A DNA stretch of 64,000 bases, from positions 682,001-746,000 of the forward strand of contig NW_002476484.1 of NCBI RefSeq assembly GCF_000189635.1, given 5' to 3'. Numbering within the stretch: position 1 is the stretch's first letter; every line of letters starts with the position of its first letter. The translations under genes were made by a program, and so were the position numbers. The stretch is from Tetrahymena thermophila SB210. Its lineage: Eukaryota; Ciliophora; Oligohymenophorea; Hymenostomatida; Tetrahymenidae. Below are positions 13,073-24,800 of the stretch, in pieces. The notes beneath the pieces were generated by a model. The model was not told the DNA's origin. It saw only the letters and a program-made list of their open reading frames with translations, and searched no databases.

Positions 13073-16030
13073 TCATTTAATGTGTTGTTGTTTATATTTA
13101 ATAAATCTTTTAAGGTTAACTAATGTTTCTTTAATGAAATCATAATCACTTTTATTTAAATTCTATTTGAATTCATTGATTTTAGATTAGAATATGTCTT
13201 TACCAGCAATAAGTATTTATAACATATTGTGTTATACAAAAACATTATCGTAGTCTTCTTCAGAATAGACATCAAATAAAGTATTTAAAGCCTAGGAAGC
13301 TATCATAGGATCTTCTGAATTCAATAAATCTTTTAAAACTAGACATGAATTGCTGTTTTCTTCTTATGAAATTTTAAACTTAGGGTGGAAACGGTAAGCA
13401 ATAAGGTCAAGGTAAACTAAGGTCAATTCTTAACATTCAACACTAAATACATCTTTAGAAATAGATAAAATTTCAGAGCAATTTATTTAAGCAGAGAGAT
13501 CTTGATTTTATTTAATAATTTAGAAGAAGAGTTTTAAGTTTACAACAATAATTTAATTTAAATGAGTAGTGTTTTAAAGGGTGGTTAACTTGCGTTTTAA
13601 ATCTTCCCAAACCTAAGGAAGTACGATGGTATTCCATTCATTATTAAGATAGGTGTTGTAATTGTAAATCCAATTAGTAAGAATACTCAAACTAAAGTTA
13701 ATTATAGTATTAATTTAAGCAAGTATGCTTTATCCAGATTGTCCATATTGATCAAAGAAATTAATTACATCTTTGCTTACAATTAAACTTTTTTCGACAA
13801 CCATTTCAAGGAAAATAGGTTTCAATAACTAGCTGATCATAAATGACTTCACTTGATTCTCAACAAATTTGCCGTTTTCCTTAATTTAGACAGTGTTTGC
13901 ATTACTTATTTTTTGCTCTTCTACTTCATCATCGCAATCGCTATTCATTTCTTCATCTTCAAATACATCTTCTTCACTTTCCTTTTCAAACAAATTTACT
14001 AACACTCCCATTACTATTTCAATAGCTTCAGCAGTACTAAACCAAATTCTAATAGCTTCTTTGCTCTTTTGATCTTCTAATTCTTTATCATGAACTTCTA
14101 TTATTTTAAGATAATTAAATAAATTAATATTATTTCAAGGTTTTTATGAAAAAATATTTTCAGATTTAATTTTTAGCCTTAAATTAAATTTAGAAAAAAT
14201 CAATAATAAATTTTTTATCACAAAATAATTTAACGTTAAGTTGAATAGTATTTTTTAAAAATTCTATTTGATTCTATTTTATTTATTAATTTGTTGTTTG
14301 TTTTTAGACTTGACTCAATTTTATTTATTTATTAATTAATTACTTTTAGACTTGAAGTATTATTTTTTGCATAAGAATAATTTGCTTAACATTATTGAGA
14401 AACAATTTATCTAGAAAAGAAAAATTAGGTTTAGAAAGAATAATTTATATCTAATATTTTTATTTATTTTTTGTCAATATTAGCTTTAGAAAAAAATAAT
14501 TAATACTTATTATTGGTGAAATAATTAATATTTGCTTATTAAATTTTTATTATTTTTATGCTTTTTACTATGAATTTATACTAGCTTATGATAATTTTTC
14601 TAAATTTAATTTTAGATAAAGATTAATTTGATTTGATAGATTGATTGTTTATTTATAAAGATTTTATTACCTTCTTGTTCGTTTTCATTTTCATCTAAAT
14701 TTTCATCATTTTTTATTTGTGAAAGTAATCCAGAAATATTGTTGGACATTATGGATTAGAGGTTTGAAACTTCTTAGAATATTTTAATACTCATAGTTTG
14801 TACAATGTAGTCGCACATAGTTGTCAATACTACTTGGAACTCTTCATTAAGTCTATCGTCGCATGTAGTGAGTACATTATAAAGGATGCTTACTACTTAT
14901 GATTTGAATTTTAAGTCATTCAAATTGTTGCTTCTTAGTATCTTGGCAAAAACTTCCATTAACTCGTGATTTTCGATAACTAAAATGCAAATCTAGCCAG
15001 AGACTTCAGTAAGAACTTGGATATAGCTCAATATTGTAGCCAAAAGATCAAAGTCTTAAATCTAGCTGATAATTTCTAGAGCAGTTCTGATGAAAACTAA
15101 GTTGTTAATAATAAAATAGTAATTAGATATCGCTTGAAATTAAAAAGGTTAATTTGATGCTTATATAAAAATTAGTGGGCACACACATTTTTCAAAGAAT
15201 CAGGTTAATAATTTTGATTATTGCTCAATCTTATTAAAAAGCTAAATTTAGATAGATTAAATGCTTAACAAGGGGGACAGATTAGTGTATTGAGAATTAG
15301 ATAGCTTTAAACTTTATTAAATGTTTGATAGTTGATGCTGTTACCTTATGAAAGTGGAGATTCTGTAACTAACTTGAGGTATCTTTCTTAAACATTTTCT
15401 ATCAAACAAGTTAAGAGTTCGTAAATAGTTTGTAGAATTTTCAAACTCTAAAGTTTATCATCGTTTGAGATAGTTTACAAAGATAAGTGATTCTTTACAG
15501 TGATAATCAGTTTTTCTAATTTAACTAGCAAGCTTTTTTCTAACAAGAAAGAAGAAATGTTGAGTTACTAACCCATAGATTCCTTAGTGTAATACTCTAA
15601 TCCCAATAAATTAGTGATTGCATTCAAATCGTGGATTACTGTGAAAGGTGATTTGTCATCTAAAATAGTTATGAGCTAAAGTAATATTGGCTATTCGATG
15701 CAGATATCTATAAAATAATAACAAAATGAGTTAAAATAACTAAAATATGAAAAAGCAAGCATGTAGCTTTTGTAATATATTTCAAAGAGATCTTAAAATT
15801 TAATTACTGATTATGTCTTAAGGACTGCCGTGACTGATGTTTGCCAATGTAATTAAAGCTAAATCTTTAGTTTTAGATTATTGACTCTACAATCTCTACA
15901 ATAAATTCAACTAGCTTTCTTCTTCGACATCTTCTTCGTCCTAATCTTCTGTGTTTTGATTTTTGTTTTAGAAAACATTTTAGATCTTCTAAAACTTGCC
16001 CTATTTCCATTTTTTTCTGATAGACTTCAT
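13073..16030 (-). CDS. HEATR3: HEAT-repeat protein HEATR3/SYO1 (5S RNP nuclear import)
   Basis: SYO1/HEATR3 escorts ribosomal proteins uL18 and uL5 into the nucleus and helps load the 5S RNP. The start at 16030 gives the typical short basic N-terminus (MKSIRKKWKQGKFQK) followed by an acidic linker and DLALITLANISHGSPQDII, the first armadillo/HEAT helix. An acidic loop (FEKESEEDVFEDEEMNSD) occupies the place of the family's acidic insertion. The C-terminus, IASQALNTLFDVYSEEDYD followed by LVNLKRFIKYKQQHIK and TGA at 13073, parallels human EALDALFDVFADG...LRRFIAYQETVEK. Introns lie near 15700-15790 and 15110-15170, plus a long one of about 575 nt at 14098-14672. It is transcribed divergently from the Rab gene. 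Orthology is strong at both ends; the middle is divergent but helical and leucine-rich. Confidence 0.88.
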
Positions 16031-17370
16031 TTTATAAATTATTAGCTTAAAATAGTATTATTTATTTAGTTATTTATATCTATCTATCTTTTGATTTGAT
16101 TTATTAAATATTTAACGAAATTTTATATATTTATTTGATTATTTACTATACTTTGCGCTCTCCTTTTACTTACAACTAAATTTTTTGGCTAATTTAATTA
16201 AAGAGTTAATCAATTCAAGCATAAATAAATGCTTCTATGATATTAGCCTCCTTTCTAAATTAAATTATTAAATTTTAATAACTTTAAATAAATTGATACA
16301 CTTTTTATCCTCACATTAAATTAATATTTTAGCTTTACCTTTGCATAACCTTAAAGCTCGCATTTATCTATTAATTATTCCTACTTAAATATTTTAAAAT
16401 TCTTTCTCTCTTTTGATAAAATATTTTTTTTATTTTAAACAATCAAAGCAGCAATATAATTTTAAAAAAAATAATTTTATTTAATCCGAATAATTCTTTA
16501 ATTTTTTAATATTATTTTAATTTCACAAATATAAATTATTTATTTTATTTCTTCTTCTAAAAACATTAATTTAATTAAACTATAAAAAATTGTATTTCGG
16601 AATTTTTTTAAATAATTTTTAGGTTATTTCTTTTAACTTTATTATTTTTAGATAAAATAAATTTAAATTTTCTAAAGCAAAAATTAAAAAATAATTTAAT
16701 TAAAAATTAATAATTAATTTTATCTTTTTAGAATATACATTTTTATTTTAACTTTTTAGAATATACAATTTTATTTTAAAAGGAAGGGTTGAATGAAAAT
16801 GATAAAAAAAAGCAAATTTAAAAAAATCTTTAATCGGAGACGATTGGGTTAAAGATGGACAGAAAATAAATAATTACTTAAATTAAGATGAAATAGAATG
16901 TGTTAGGATTTAATGATTTTAAAATTGCCTTAAATTAAATGCCAGCTAAATTTTGTATTTAAAATTCAATTATTCAATTGCATATATTATATTATATAAA
17001 ATGCAAAAAATTATAATTTCTTCAAACAATGTGAAGGAAATTCAATGAGTGAGTATAGTGATGTGACTGTATTGATTGATTGATGATGCTATTTATTTTT
17101 CATTCAAAAAGTAAAGAAAATTTGTAATCAAGTAAAATAGAATCAATCAATTATCAAAACTCTTTTACATTTTATATGAAATTTATATTGTATTTTTTTG
17201 CTTGTTTGTTGTTTGTTTTTTTATATGTATATGAATAAATTTTTGTTCGTTCAATAGCAAAATTGCTTGATGGAAATATTGATAATTTATATAAAACAAA
17301 CAAACAAATAAATAAATAAATTATTTAGATCTTAAAAACTTTAAAGACTTATTAAAAAAAAGTAAAGTAA
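16031..17370. other. divergent intergenic region (HEATR3 / Rab1-like)
   Basis: Bidirectional upstream region of about 1.3 kb. It holds a short duplicated phrase (TTTTTAGAATATACA, near 16726 and 16754) and A-rich (AAAC)n/(AAAT)n runs just before the Rab start (17295-17320). No open frame of note. Confidence 0.5.
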
Positions 17371-18691
17371 ATGAATAACACACCATATTAGGAACAAAGT
17401 TAAGAATAGTAAATAGAAAATTATTTTCTAATTTAGCCTATGCGCATTAGCATTAATTTCATGCGATTAAATTTATTGCAAAAAAGCGGCTCTATTTATT
17501 TTTGTTTTAGGAATTTTATGATGAGCAGATAGATTAAATTAGATTTAATATAAATAAAAACTAGTAGCCTCTTTCTTATAATTTACTTATTTTTTATGAT
17601 CTAAATATTAGCGACCATCTTTTCAAACTTGTTTTGATTGGAAATTCAGGTGTTGGTAAATCATGTATGCTCATGAGATATGCCGAAAATACTTTTACAT
17701 AAAACTTTTATAATACAATCGGTGTCGATTTCGTAATACTACTTCAAAATCATATATAAAATAACCTTTGATTAATTATTAAAAATATGAACGTACATGC
17801 AGAAAATTAAAACCATCAATCTCCAAGGCAAATAAATCAAATTGTAAATTGTAATAAATACTTGCATTTTAAGTAAATAAGTAAAGTTATCATCCTTTTA
17901 TATATTAATTAGTGGGATACTGCTGGTCAAGATAGATTCAAAACTATTACAACTAATTATTACAGGTATTTTTTATTGAAGTGCAGCTTTTTTATAATAA
18001 AATCGATGAATCTCTTAAATTATTAAAATTAGAGGTGCTCATGGTATCGTTGTTGTTTATGATGTCACTGATAAACTCTCATTTGAAAATGTTAAAACCT
18101 GGATGTCAGAAATTGAAAAGTAAAAATTTTATTAATTTATTATTAAAATTAATTTTTTAACTCGTACACAACTAGCTGGAAATCAATCAATTAATAAAAC
18201 AAACAAACACAAATTTTTAGCGACTAAAAAATAAGATTTTAATTAAAACATTAAACTTAAACAATTTAAATTAAATAAAAAATAGATATGCCCAAGAAAA
18301 TGTTTGTAAATTACTTATTGGTAATAAGAGCGATCTCTCTGATAAAAGAGTTGTATCTACTGAAGAAGGTTAATAGTTGGGTAAATAATTTTTAATTCAA
18401 TAAGTTTAATTTTTTACAATTATAAAATAGAAAATAATTCCATTAATCGAATAAATTTTCTTTAATTTATATTTATTTTACAATTCTAAAATAGCTTCTT
18501 CATTGAAAATCAAGTTCATTGAAACATCTGCCAAAAACTCTAACAATATAGATTCTGCTTTTGAAAGCATGGCCTAAGATGTACTCATAAGAATTAGTGA
18601 TATTAAAACCTAATAAGATAATGAAAGAAGACGTCTTAAACCCGGTTAAAATGTAAGTGAATAAAAGAGTAGCAGTGAAGGATGCTGTTGA
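17371..18691 (+). CDS. Rab1/Rab8-like small GTPase
   Basis: Membrane-traffic GTPase, probably ER-to-Golgi or secretory by similarity. Six exons join into about 212 residues. Exon 1 encodes MNNTPYQEQSQE and its last codon is split, so that after intron 1 (about 17412-17611) the protein continues [18 protein letters not shown], the Rab1-type N-terminus. Next come the effector loop [14 protein letters not shown]3 [10 protein letters not shown]4 GNKSDL, G5 ETSAKN and a C-terminal GCC double cysteine for geranylgeranylation, with TGA at 18689-18691. All nucleotide-binding residues look intact. Introns interrupt after GVDF (17732-17808), after KLQI, after the YYR codon, after EIEK and before ASSLK. 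The start at 17371 is supported only by the splice phase joining Tyr across intron 1. Confidence 0.92.
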
Positions 18692-19759
18692 TATTCTAAT
18701 GTTTTAAGAACAGGGGCTTTATTCATTTAACATTGAATACCCCTTTATGATTGCTCAATAAGAGACAAATGTACCCTGATATTATAAAATTCCATTCTTT
18801 CTTATAAATAAATATTATTTTTGCTCTGTCAGTTAGGATTAAAGAAATATTTTATTGAATTTGTTATTGAATTATAAATTTAAAATATTCAGTTTCAAAT
18901 ATATTTTGTAAAAAATTATTTATGTTTCCTTTTAATTTTAAAAATAAAAAATAGTAATATTTTCTTTCAAAAGTTAAAACAGTATCTAAAATTTAAATAA
19001 TTTTTATTTTAATCAAAAAAACAATTTATTTAATTTACAAAATTTTTTCTTAAAGTCATCATTTACCTGATAAAAATTAACTTACAATTAATGAACTTAT
19101 TTTTTTAACTAAAAATAAAAATTTTTTTAATTTTATAAAGTGAATATTAATAAGATTATTTGTATTTTTATTTAATTTGAAATAGATCTTTTTTAAATAA
19201 TTTAAAATATTATTGTCTTAATTTAAAAATTAATTAAAATAATTTAATTGTTATTTTTAATTATTTTTATAATCAGCAAATAAATGATTGATTTATATTT
19301 AAAATCATTATTAACCAACTAATTTCCTTTGCATTTAAAATTTAATAAAATTAGTTAAATTTAATGTTATCAAATAATTAAATCGTAAATTTATCATGAA
19401 ATCTTTGATTTTAAAATTAAACTGTCTTTTTATTCAACCATAAATTAATTAATTTCAATCTTACAGAAGAATTAAAAATATTTTTATTGGTAAGAATACT
19501 TATTGGAGGTAAATAATAATTTGAAAATTATAGAATATATCTACTTTTTTAAAATGAAATGATTGAAAAAAAAAGATTATTTTTTTAAGATAATTAATTA
19601 TGTTTTAAATCAAACTTTTAACAAATTCACAACAATATTTAATCATTTTCTAAAACAACTTTTAAATTTAAAAAGTAATAGTAAAAGTTCAACAATTTTA
19701 ATTTTTAATAATAATAGTTTTAAAACTTTCTAAACAAACAAACAAACTAACTAACTAAT

Positions 19760-19802
<43 letters not shown>

Positions 19803-21872
19803 TTTATAAGTTATTTATTATGAAAAAAAATTTAATTTATCTTTTGATTCAAAAATATTTATTTGTATTATTAATTTCTAAATAATAATAATGTAGAAAA
19901 ATATCAGGGTTGCTATTTGTGTTAATTACTAGATTCATTTTTTAGTTAAATTTAGAATTATTTATCCATGTAAAAGCTAACTACTGTAATTAGATATTAA
20001 GGAGATGAAAAAAAATAATATTTTCAAATTATTTTTCCTTAAATTAAATTTCGCTTTAACTTTAAAAAACAGAAAATTTTTATCTTAAATTAAATTAAAA
20101 AAAAAAATTTAATTATTTGATGAAATAAAATGTATTAATTAATATTTAATAAATTTTAATTTATATAAATTTACAAAATATAACTATATTATAATATATC
20201 ATATAGCAAATTTAAATTAATTATTTTTTCTAAGATTTTTGTTTAAAGTTTTTTAACTATTCAATAAATATTACAAAAAATTTTTATTTTTCATAAATTT
20301 TTCAAGTATTTTTTCTAAATTTTATTCTAATTTAAGAGTCTTTCAAATTAGTTATATCCAAATTTTTTCTCCTTAAATTAAAATCTCTTAAATTTAGAAT
20401 TATCCTAATTAGAACATTTATTAGAATATAACATAGTAACACAAATAATAATCAAAAAGATATAATATTTAATTATTTATAAATATAATTTAGTAAATAT
20501 AACAATAAATGGTTGATTAATTAATATTTGATTTTCTTTAATTAAAATTTTAATTTTAAACCTAGTTTTTTACTAAGCTAAAATAATCAATACTTTCTAA
20601 TCAAAAAATTAATAAAAGTAATATAAAAATACTAATTTGTGTTAAAATATGTTAACAAAACTATTTATCAATATTTATTTAAATAAATTCGATTTTAAAA
20701 GAGCAAATATTTTTCTAATATAAATTTATTAGTAAAGTACTAATCTTATATATAGTTTCTCAGCAAGAATTAATTTTTAAACTTATTATTTCAAAAATAA
20801 AAAAACAACTAAAATTTTTAATTTTAATTCAGAGAATTTTTAAGAAATATCAATTCCATTTAAATCATTTCAATTAAATACATTTTCATTTTACAATATT
20901 ATAAACATCAATTTAAAAAATTTTAGACAGAGAAAGCACTGTAAGTTCTAATATTACTAATTTTTGGGATAAAATTAATATTTTGATTTTAGATAATTTT
21001 AATAAATAATGAATGATTAATAATCAAAACGTTTTAATAATTTTACTTTGATTTAATCCACTCAAAACTAAATATAAATTGATATTATAAAGAAGATTTT
21101 CATCTCTCGAGCAAATAAAGATTATTCGTTTTTTGATATATATTAAGATTAGAAATATCATATGAATTTCTAAGAAAGCACAAGGTTACTATAAAATATT
21201 CAAAAAAATGTAGTTTTTCTTTACCTTTAATTTTTGAGTAAAACTTTAATTTTATAGAACAAGAATCTAAATCAATCAATAAAATAAATAAATAAATATT
21301 AATATTACTGAAAGAATTAATAAATTTTTAATGAAATATGATAAAATTAATTTTCGAGAAGGTATTTGGTAATATAAAAAAGTGTAAGAAACTTGATAGC
21401 AGTTAATGATTCAAAATAATGTAAGGATGATGGATAAATTTAATTAATTAATATATGGTATAATTATAAGTGATTGAATGAATACACATATAATACATAA
21501 AATGTAAATTCTAAACAAAATAAAATACGAATGATATTAATATGAAATAGATATAAATAAATTAAACAATTTTTTATTATTTTTATAATCTTAGTATAAG
21601 AGAACACTCCAAAGATGATTTATTTATTTATTTATTTGATCATTACAATAGTAATTTTTTAGTAGAGGTTAAGTAGTATTATCAATAAGCTATATCTATT
21701 TAATATTGAATATCATAGGATACTTTATCTTGAGAGAGAATTTATGAATTTAATTAAGGTAGTGCTTTTTTTAAGCAACTTTAATGATTTCTAATATATT
21801 TCAAGGATTTCTAATTTTTTTTCGTATGATTATTTATATATAATTTTTATTTTGGCAAAAATAATTGGTTCA
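18692..21872. other. convergent intergenic region, 3.2 kb, extremely AT-rich
   Basis: Between the 3' ends of the Rab1-like gene (+) and the divergent GTPase gene (-). It is almost pure A/T apart from the AACT microsatellite at 19735-19802. I found no code-6 ORF with a start and no RNA gene. Its length is unusual for two convergent 3' flanks. Confidence 0.5.
19735..19802. repeat. (AACA)n/(AACT)n microsatellite
   Basis: AAAC units pass into about 15 AACT units with one AATT interruption. Confidence 0.9.
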
Positions 21873-24800
21873 TCAGTTTAAAACATCAATCTACTAAGGA
21901 TTGAATGCAATGTGTTGGATAACAGATGAAGATAAGTCAGTCATGAGAGAGTTCTTAGCGAGAAAGTTTTAGAAGAGTCCTTGATCTTATTAGTCATCGA
22001 AGTTGCCAGCGAAAAGGCTGCCTTAAATTTACTACTAGATTTACTAGGCCTCTCGACTATACCCATCTTAATCTGTCTCTCCTTAAAGTATTTACTAGGG
22101 AACAATATTGCTAAGAGACTATCTGAGAATATCTTTTCGGATAGTGTTTCCATAAACTTACTCTAAAGCATATCTGTAGGCGAGAGCTCTCTTTTTCTAA
22201 TGCTACAATTCTCTTACATTCTTAACATAAGTGCCGCAGCTGCCTTTTGTATAATTTTCCTTAAAAGTGCTAAGTAAAATTCCCTAATATAACTCATCGG
22301 TCATTTCACCTGTTAGCAAAGAAACTTCATAATATTGAGCGTTGAAACGCTAAGCTATATTCATCATCTCTTTTGATGATACTTCTCTATATATTAAAAC
22401 AATTTTGAATAAACAAAATGATACCGTTTAATGATTAATTTTTTTGTTGATCTTATTTTGCTTTTATGTTTTTTATTTAAGTAAGTATTTGTTTTAGTTT
22501 GTTAGTATGCTTATTTGTTTATGCCCCAATTTTATGAAGATTACTTTTGATTGTCTTTCAAATATGTATGTATGATGATGGATGGATGGATTGATAGAAA
22601 AACTTGTTGATTTTGATAAAAATCTGATAGTCATTAATATATATAAAGTTCTTTATATATTGGTTGAGTGTTGATTAAATATAATAAATAATGGATGGGT
22701 TGATCACTATCATCCCCCCTCCTAAGAGTACTTGGGTACTGCTCAGGAATGATTCGGTACGAAGAAACTATAAAATCAGTAGCATTAATCAAACCTAAGG
22801 AAATAGATGGTTAGAGAGTGCTGTTTTGTACGAACCGCAAAACTAGCTTTCTAACACCTTTCCTCATCTCGGATTAGCTAGGCTGAGATTCTCATTTCTT
22901 CGCGACTTTAACGTGTCCCAAAACCGAACCCTGGGAGGCTGAGAGGGAGAGAACCGTAGGGGGAGTGGACCCAAGATCGCAAATAGCCAAATATAGCCAA
23001 TTCATTCTCTTATGTCTTCAAGGATGATAGCAGAATGTATGTAGTTGTGTGTGTTTGTTTATATGAATTTTATTTTCTTGTTTTGTTTCATTTGGCTAAA
23101 TGACGCTCAGCAATATCCACATCTGAGGTTCTCTCCTGCAATTACCTTTGATTCTCAGTACTGCATGAGTATTGATTGATTGATTGATTGCTGTCGTTAC
23201 CTAATTACTATTTATACTCTTTGCCGTTTACAGTAAATTTTTTTATTGTCTTCTTTGTTATCTTTTGTGAAAAAGGATCTCTGTCTTACCTTACTCCTTT
23301 CCCTAGTTTTGAATGACAAGATTTCTCTATGCCGTTCAAAAGGATGAAATTGAAAATTTCTAGGTGGGCAGAAGCAAGGCGACGAGTCCGAAAGATGTAA
23401 AGAAATAATAAAAAAAATATGTTTGTAAACATAACTATCTCCTTGGAAGAAAGTGAGATATTAGTTAAGTAAGGATGCAAGTTAGAAGTAAGTAAGTGCT
23501 TGCATTTGTGTGTGTTTGCTTGTTTGTTTGTTTTGTTATTAGTTTAAAGGAGAAATAACAATGATAATTATTAATATTTGACTTAAAAAATTTTAGGTCA
23601 AACTTAAATAACTATTCTCCTAATAAGTAATAATTATTATCCTTCCTTACAAGTAATAACTATCCTTTTTTAATAAGTAATAATTATTATCCTTCTTAAT
23701 AAGTAGCAGCTGAGTTGAAGCAGCCACTAGCCTTCTTAATAAGTAATAATTACTGTCCTTTTAACAAGTAATAATTATCATTTTCCTCTCAGTAAGTAAT
23801 AATTATTATCCTTCTTAGTAAGCAATAATTATTTAAAACATTTTTCAAAAAAAATGCTTTTAATAATTTCATAAAATTTATATCATCTTTTAATACTATT
23901 TATTTTTATATTTTTAAAAATCAAATGTAATAAAATATTAATATATTCATTTTTATTAAAACAGTAAAGTAATTAAGTAAGTAAGTAAGAATTAAGAAGA
24001 GGAAGAAGAAGAAGCGAGTGAGTGAGGATTCATCTCGATTGATTTTGCTTCAAATAACTTTATTTGTTAATTAATTTATTATCTCCCATTCATTCTAATT
24101 TCATCTAATAAGAATCATTCGTCTAAGGCAGCTGAGCTGATTATTGACATTTTGGCTTAACAGAGCAGATTGCTGAATTCAAAACATTCCAAATCGTTTT
24201 TTTTGTTGGGAAATCTCTGCTCAGATTCAAATAAGTTTTGATTGTTTGTTAATTTGTATGTTCTGCATAGTGGGGAGATAAGCAAAAAGAACACAAACAA
24301 AACTTAAGTATTCTAGACATTTAAACTCGCACATTCAGTTTTAAAATTAGTATTTTACGCCATTTGATTTTAAAAATTAATATTTCGAATATCTGTTGCT
24401 TCTAACAAATCAGATTGGGAAACTAACTGTAGCAAAAAAATTAGAAAATTGTGCTACAAAATTTTCTAGCTCAAAAATAAATAGCTAGTTTGATCAGAGA
24501 GAAAATAAAATAAGATAGACTCCAAAAGAGAAAATTTCAAAAAAAGGAGTTTCTGATAATTAGAAAAGAAAAATAAAATTTGATTGTTCGATAACAAAGA
24601 GGTAGTAACTAAAATTAGCATTCATTCATTTATTCATTCATTTTTCAAGCAACCATTAATTAATTGTTTTCACAAAATTCAAAAATCAATCATTTATTTA
24701 TTTATTTATTCGTTCATGCTTGTAAAATACTTTTTTGGATTAAATGACTAAGTCAAATAAATATCAAGGTGAGTGTGCGTATTTATAAAAATATGTTTAT

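Noticed and set aside
21941-22166. Overlapping ORFs on both strands
   Set aside because: Both are shadows of the last GTPase exon read in the correct minus frame with TAA/TAG as Gln.
22940-22955. 16-nt match to the 3' stem region of human U3 snoRNA (TGAGAGGGAGAGAACC)
   Set aside because: The universally conserved U3 box A/GAC-box sequence is missing from the 5' part and no box D follows, so the match is taken as chance.
23024-23126. Possible C/D box snoRNA (GGATGATA ... CTGA)
   Set aside because: The C box fits only 5 of 7 positions and no terminal stem pairs around it.
23370-23395. Hammerhead-like GACGAG...GAAA string
   Set aside because: The core lacks the required CUGANGA order and the flanks do not form three stems.
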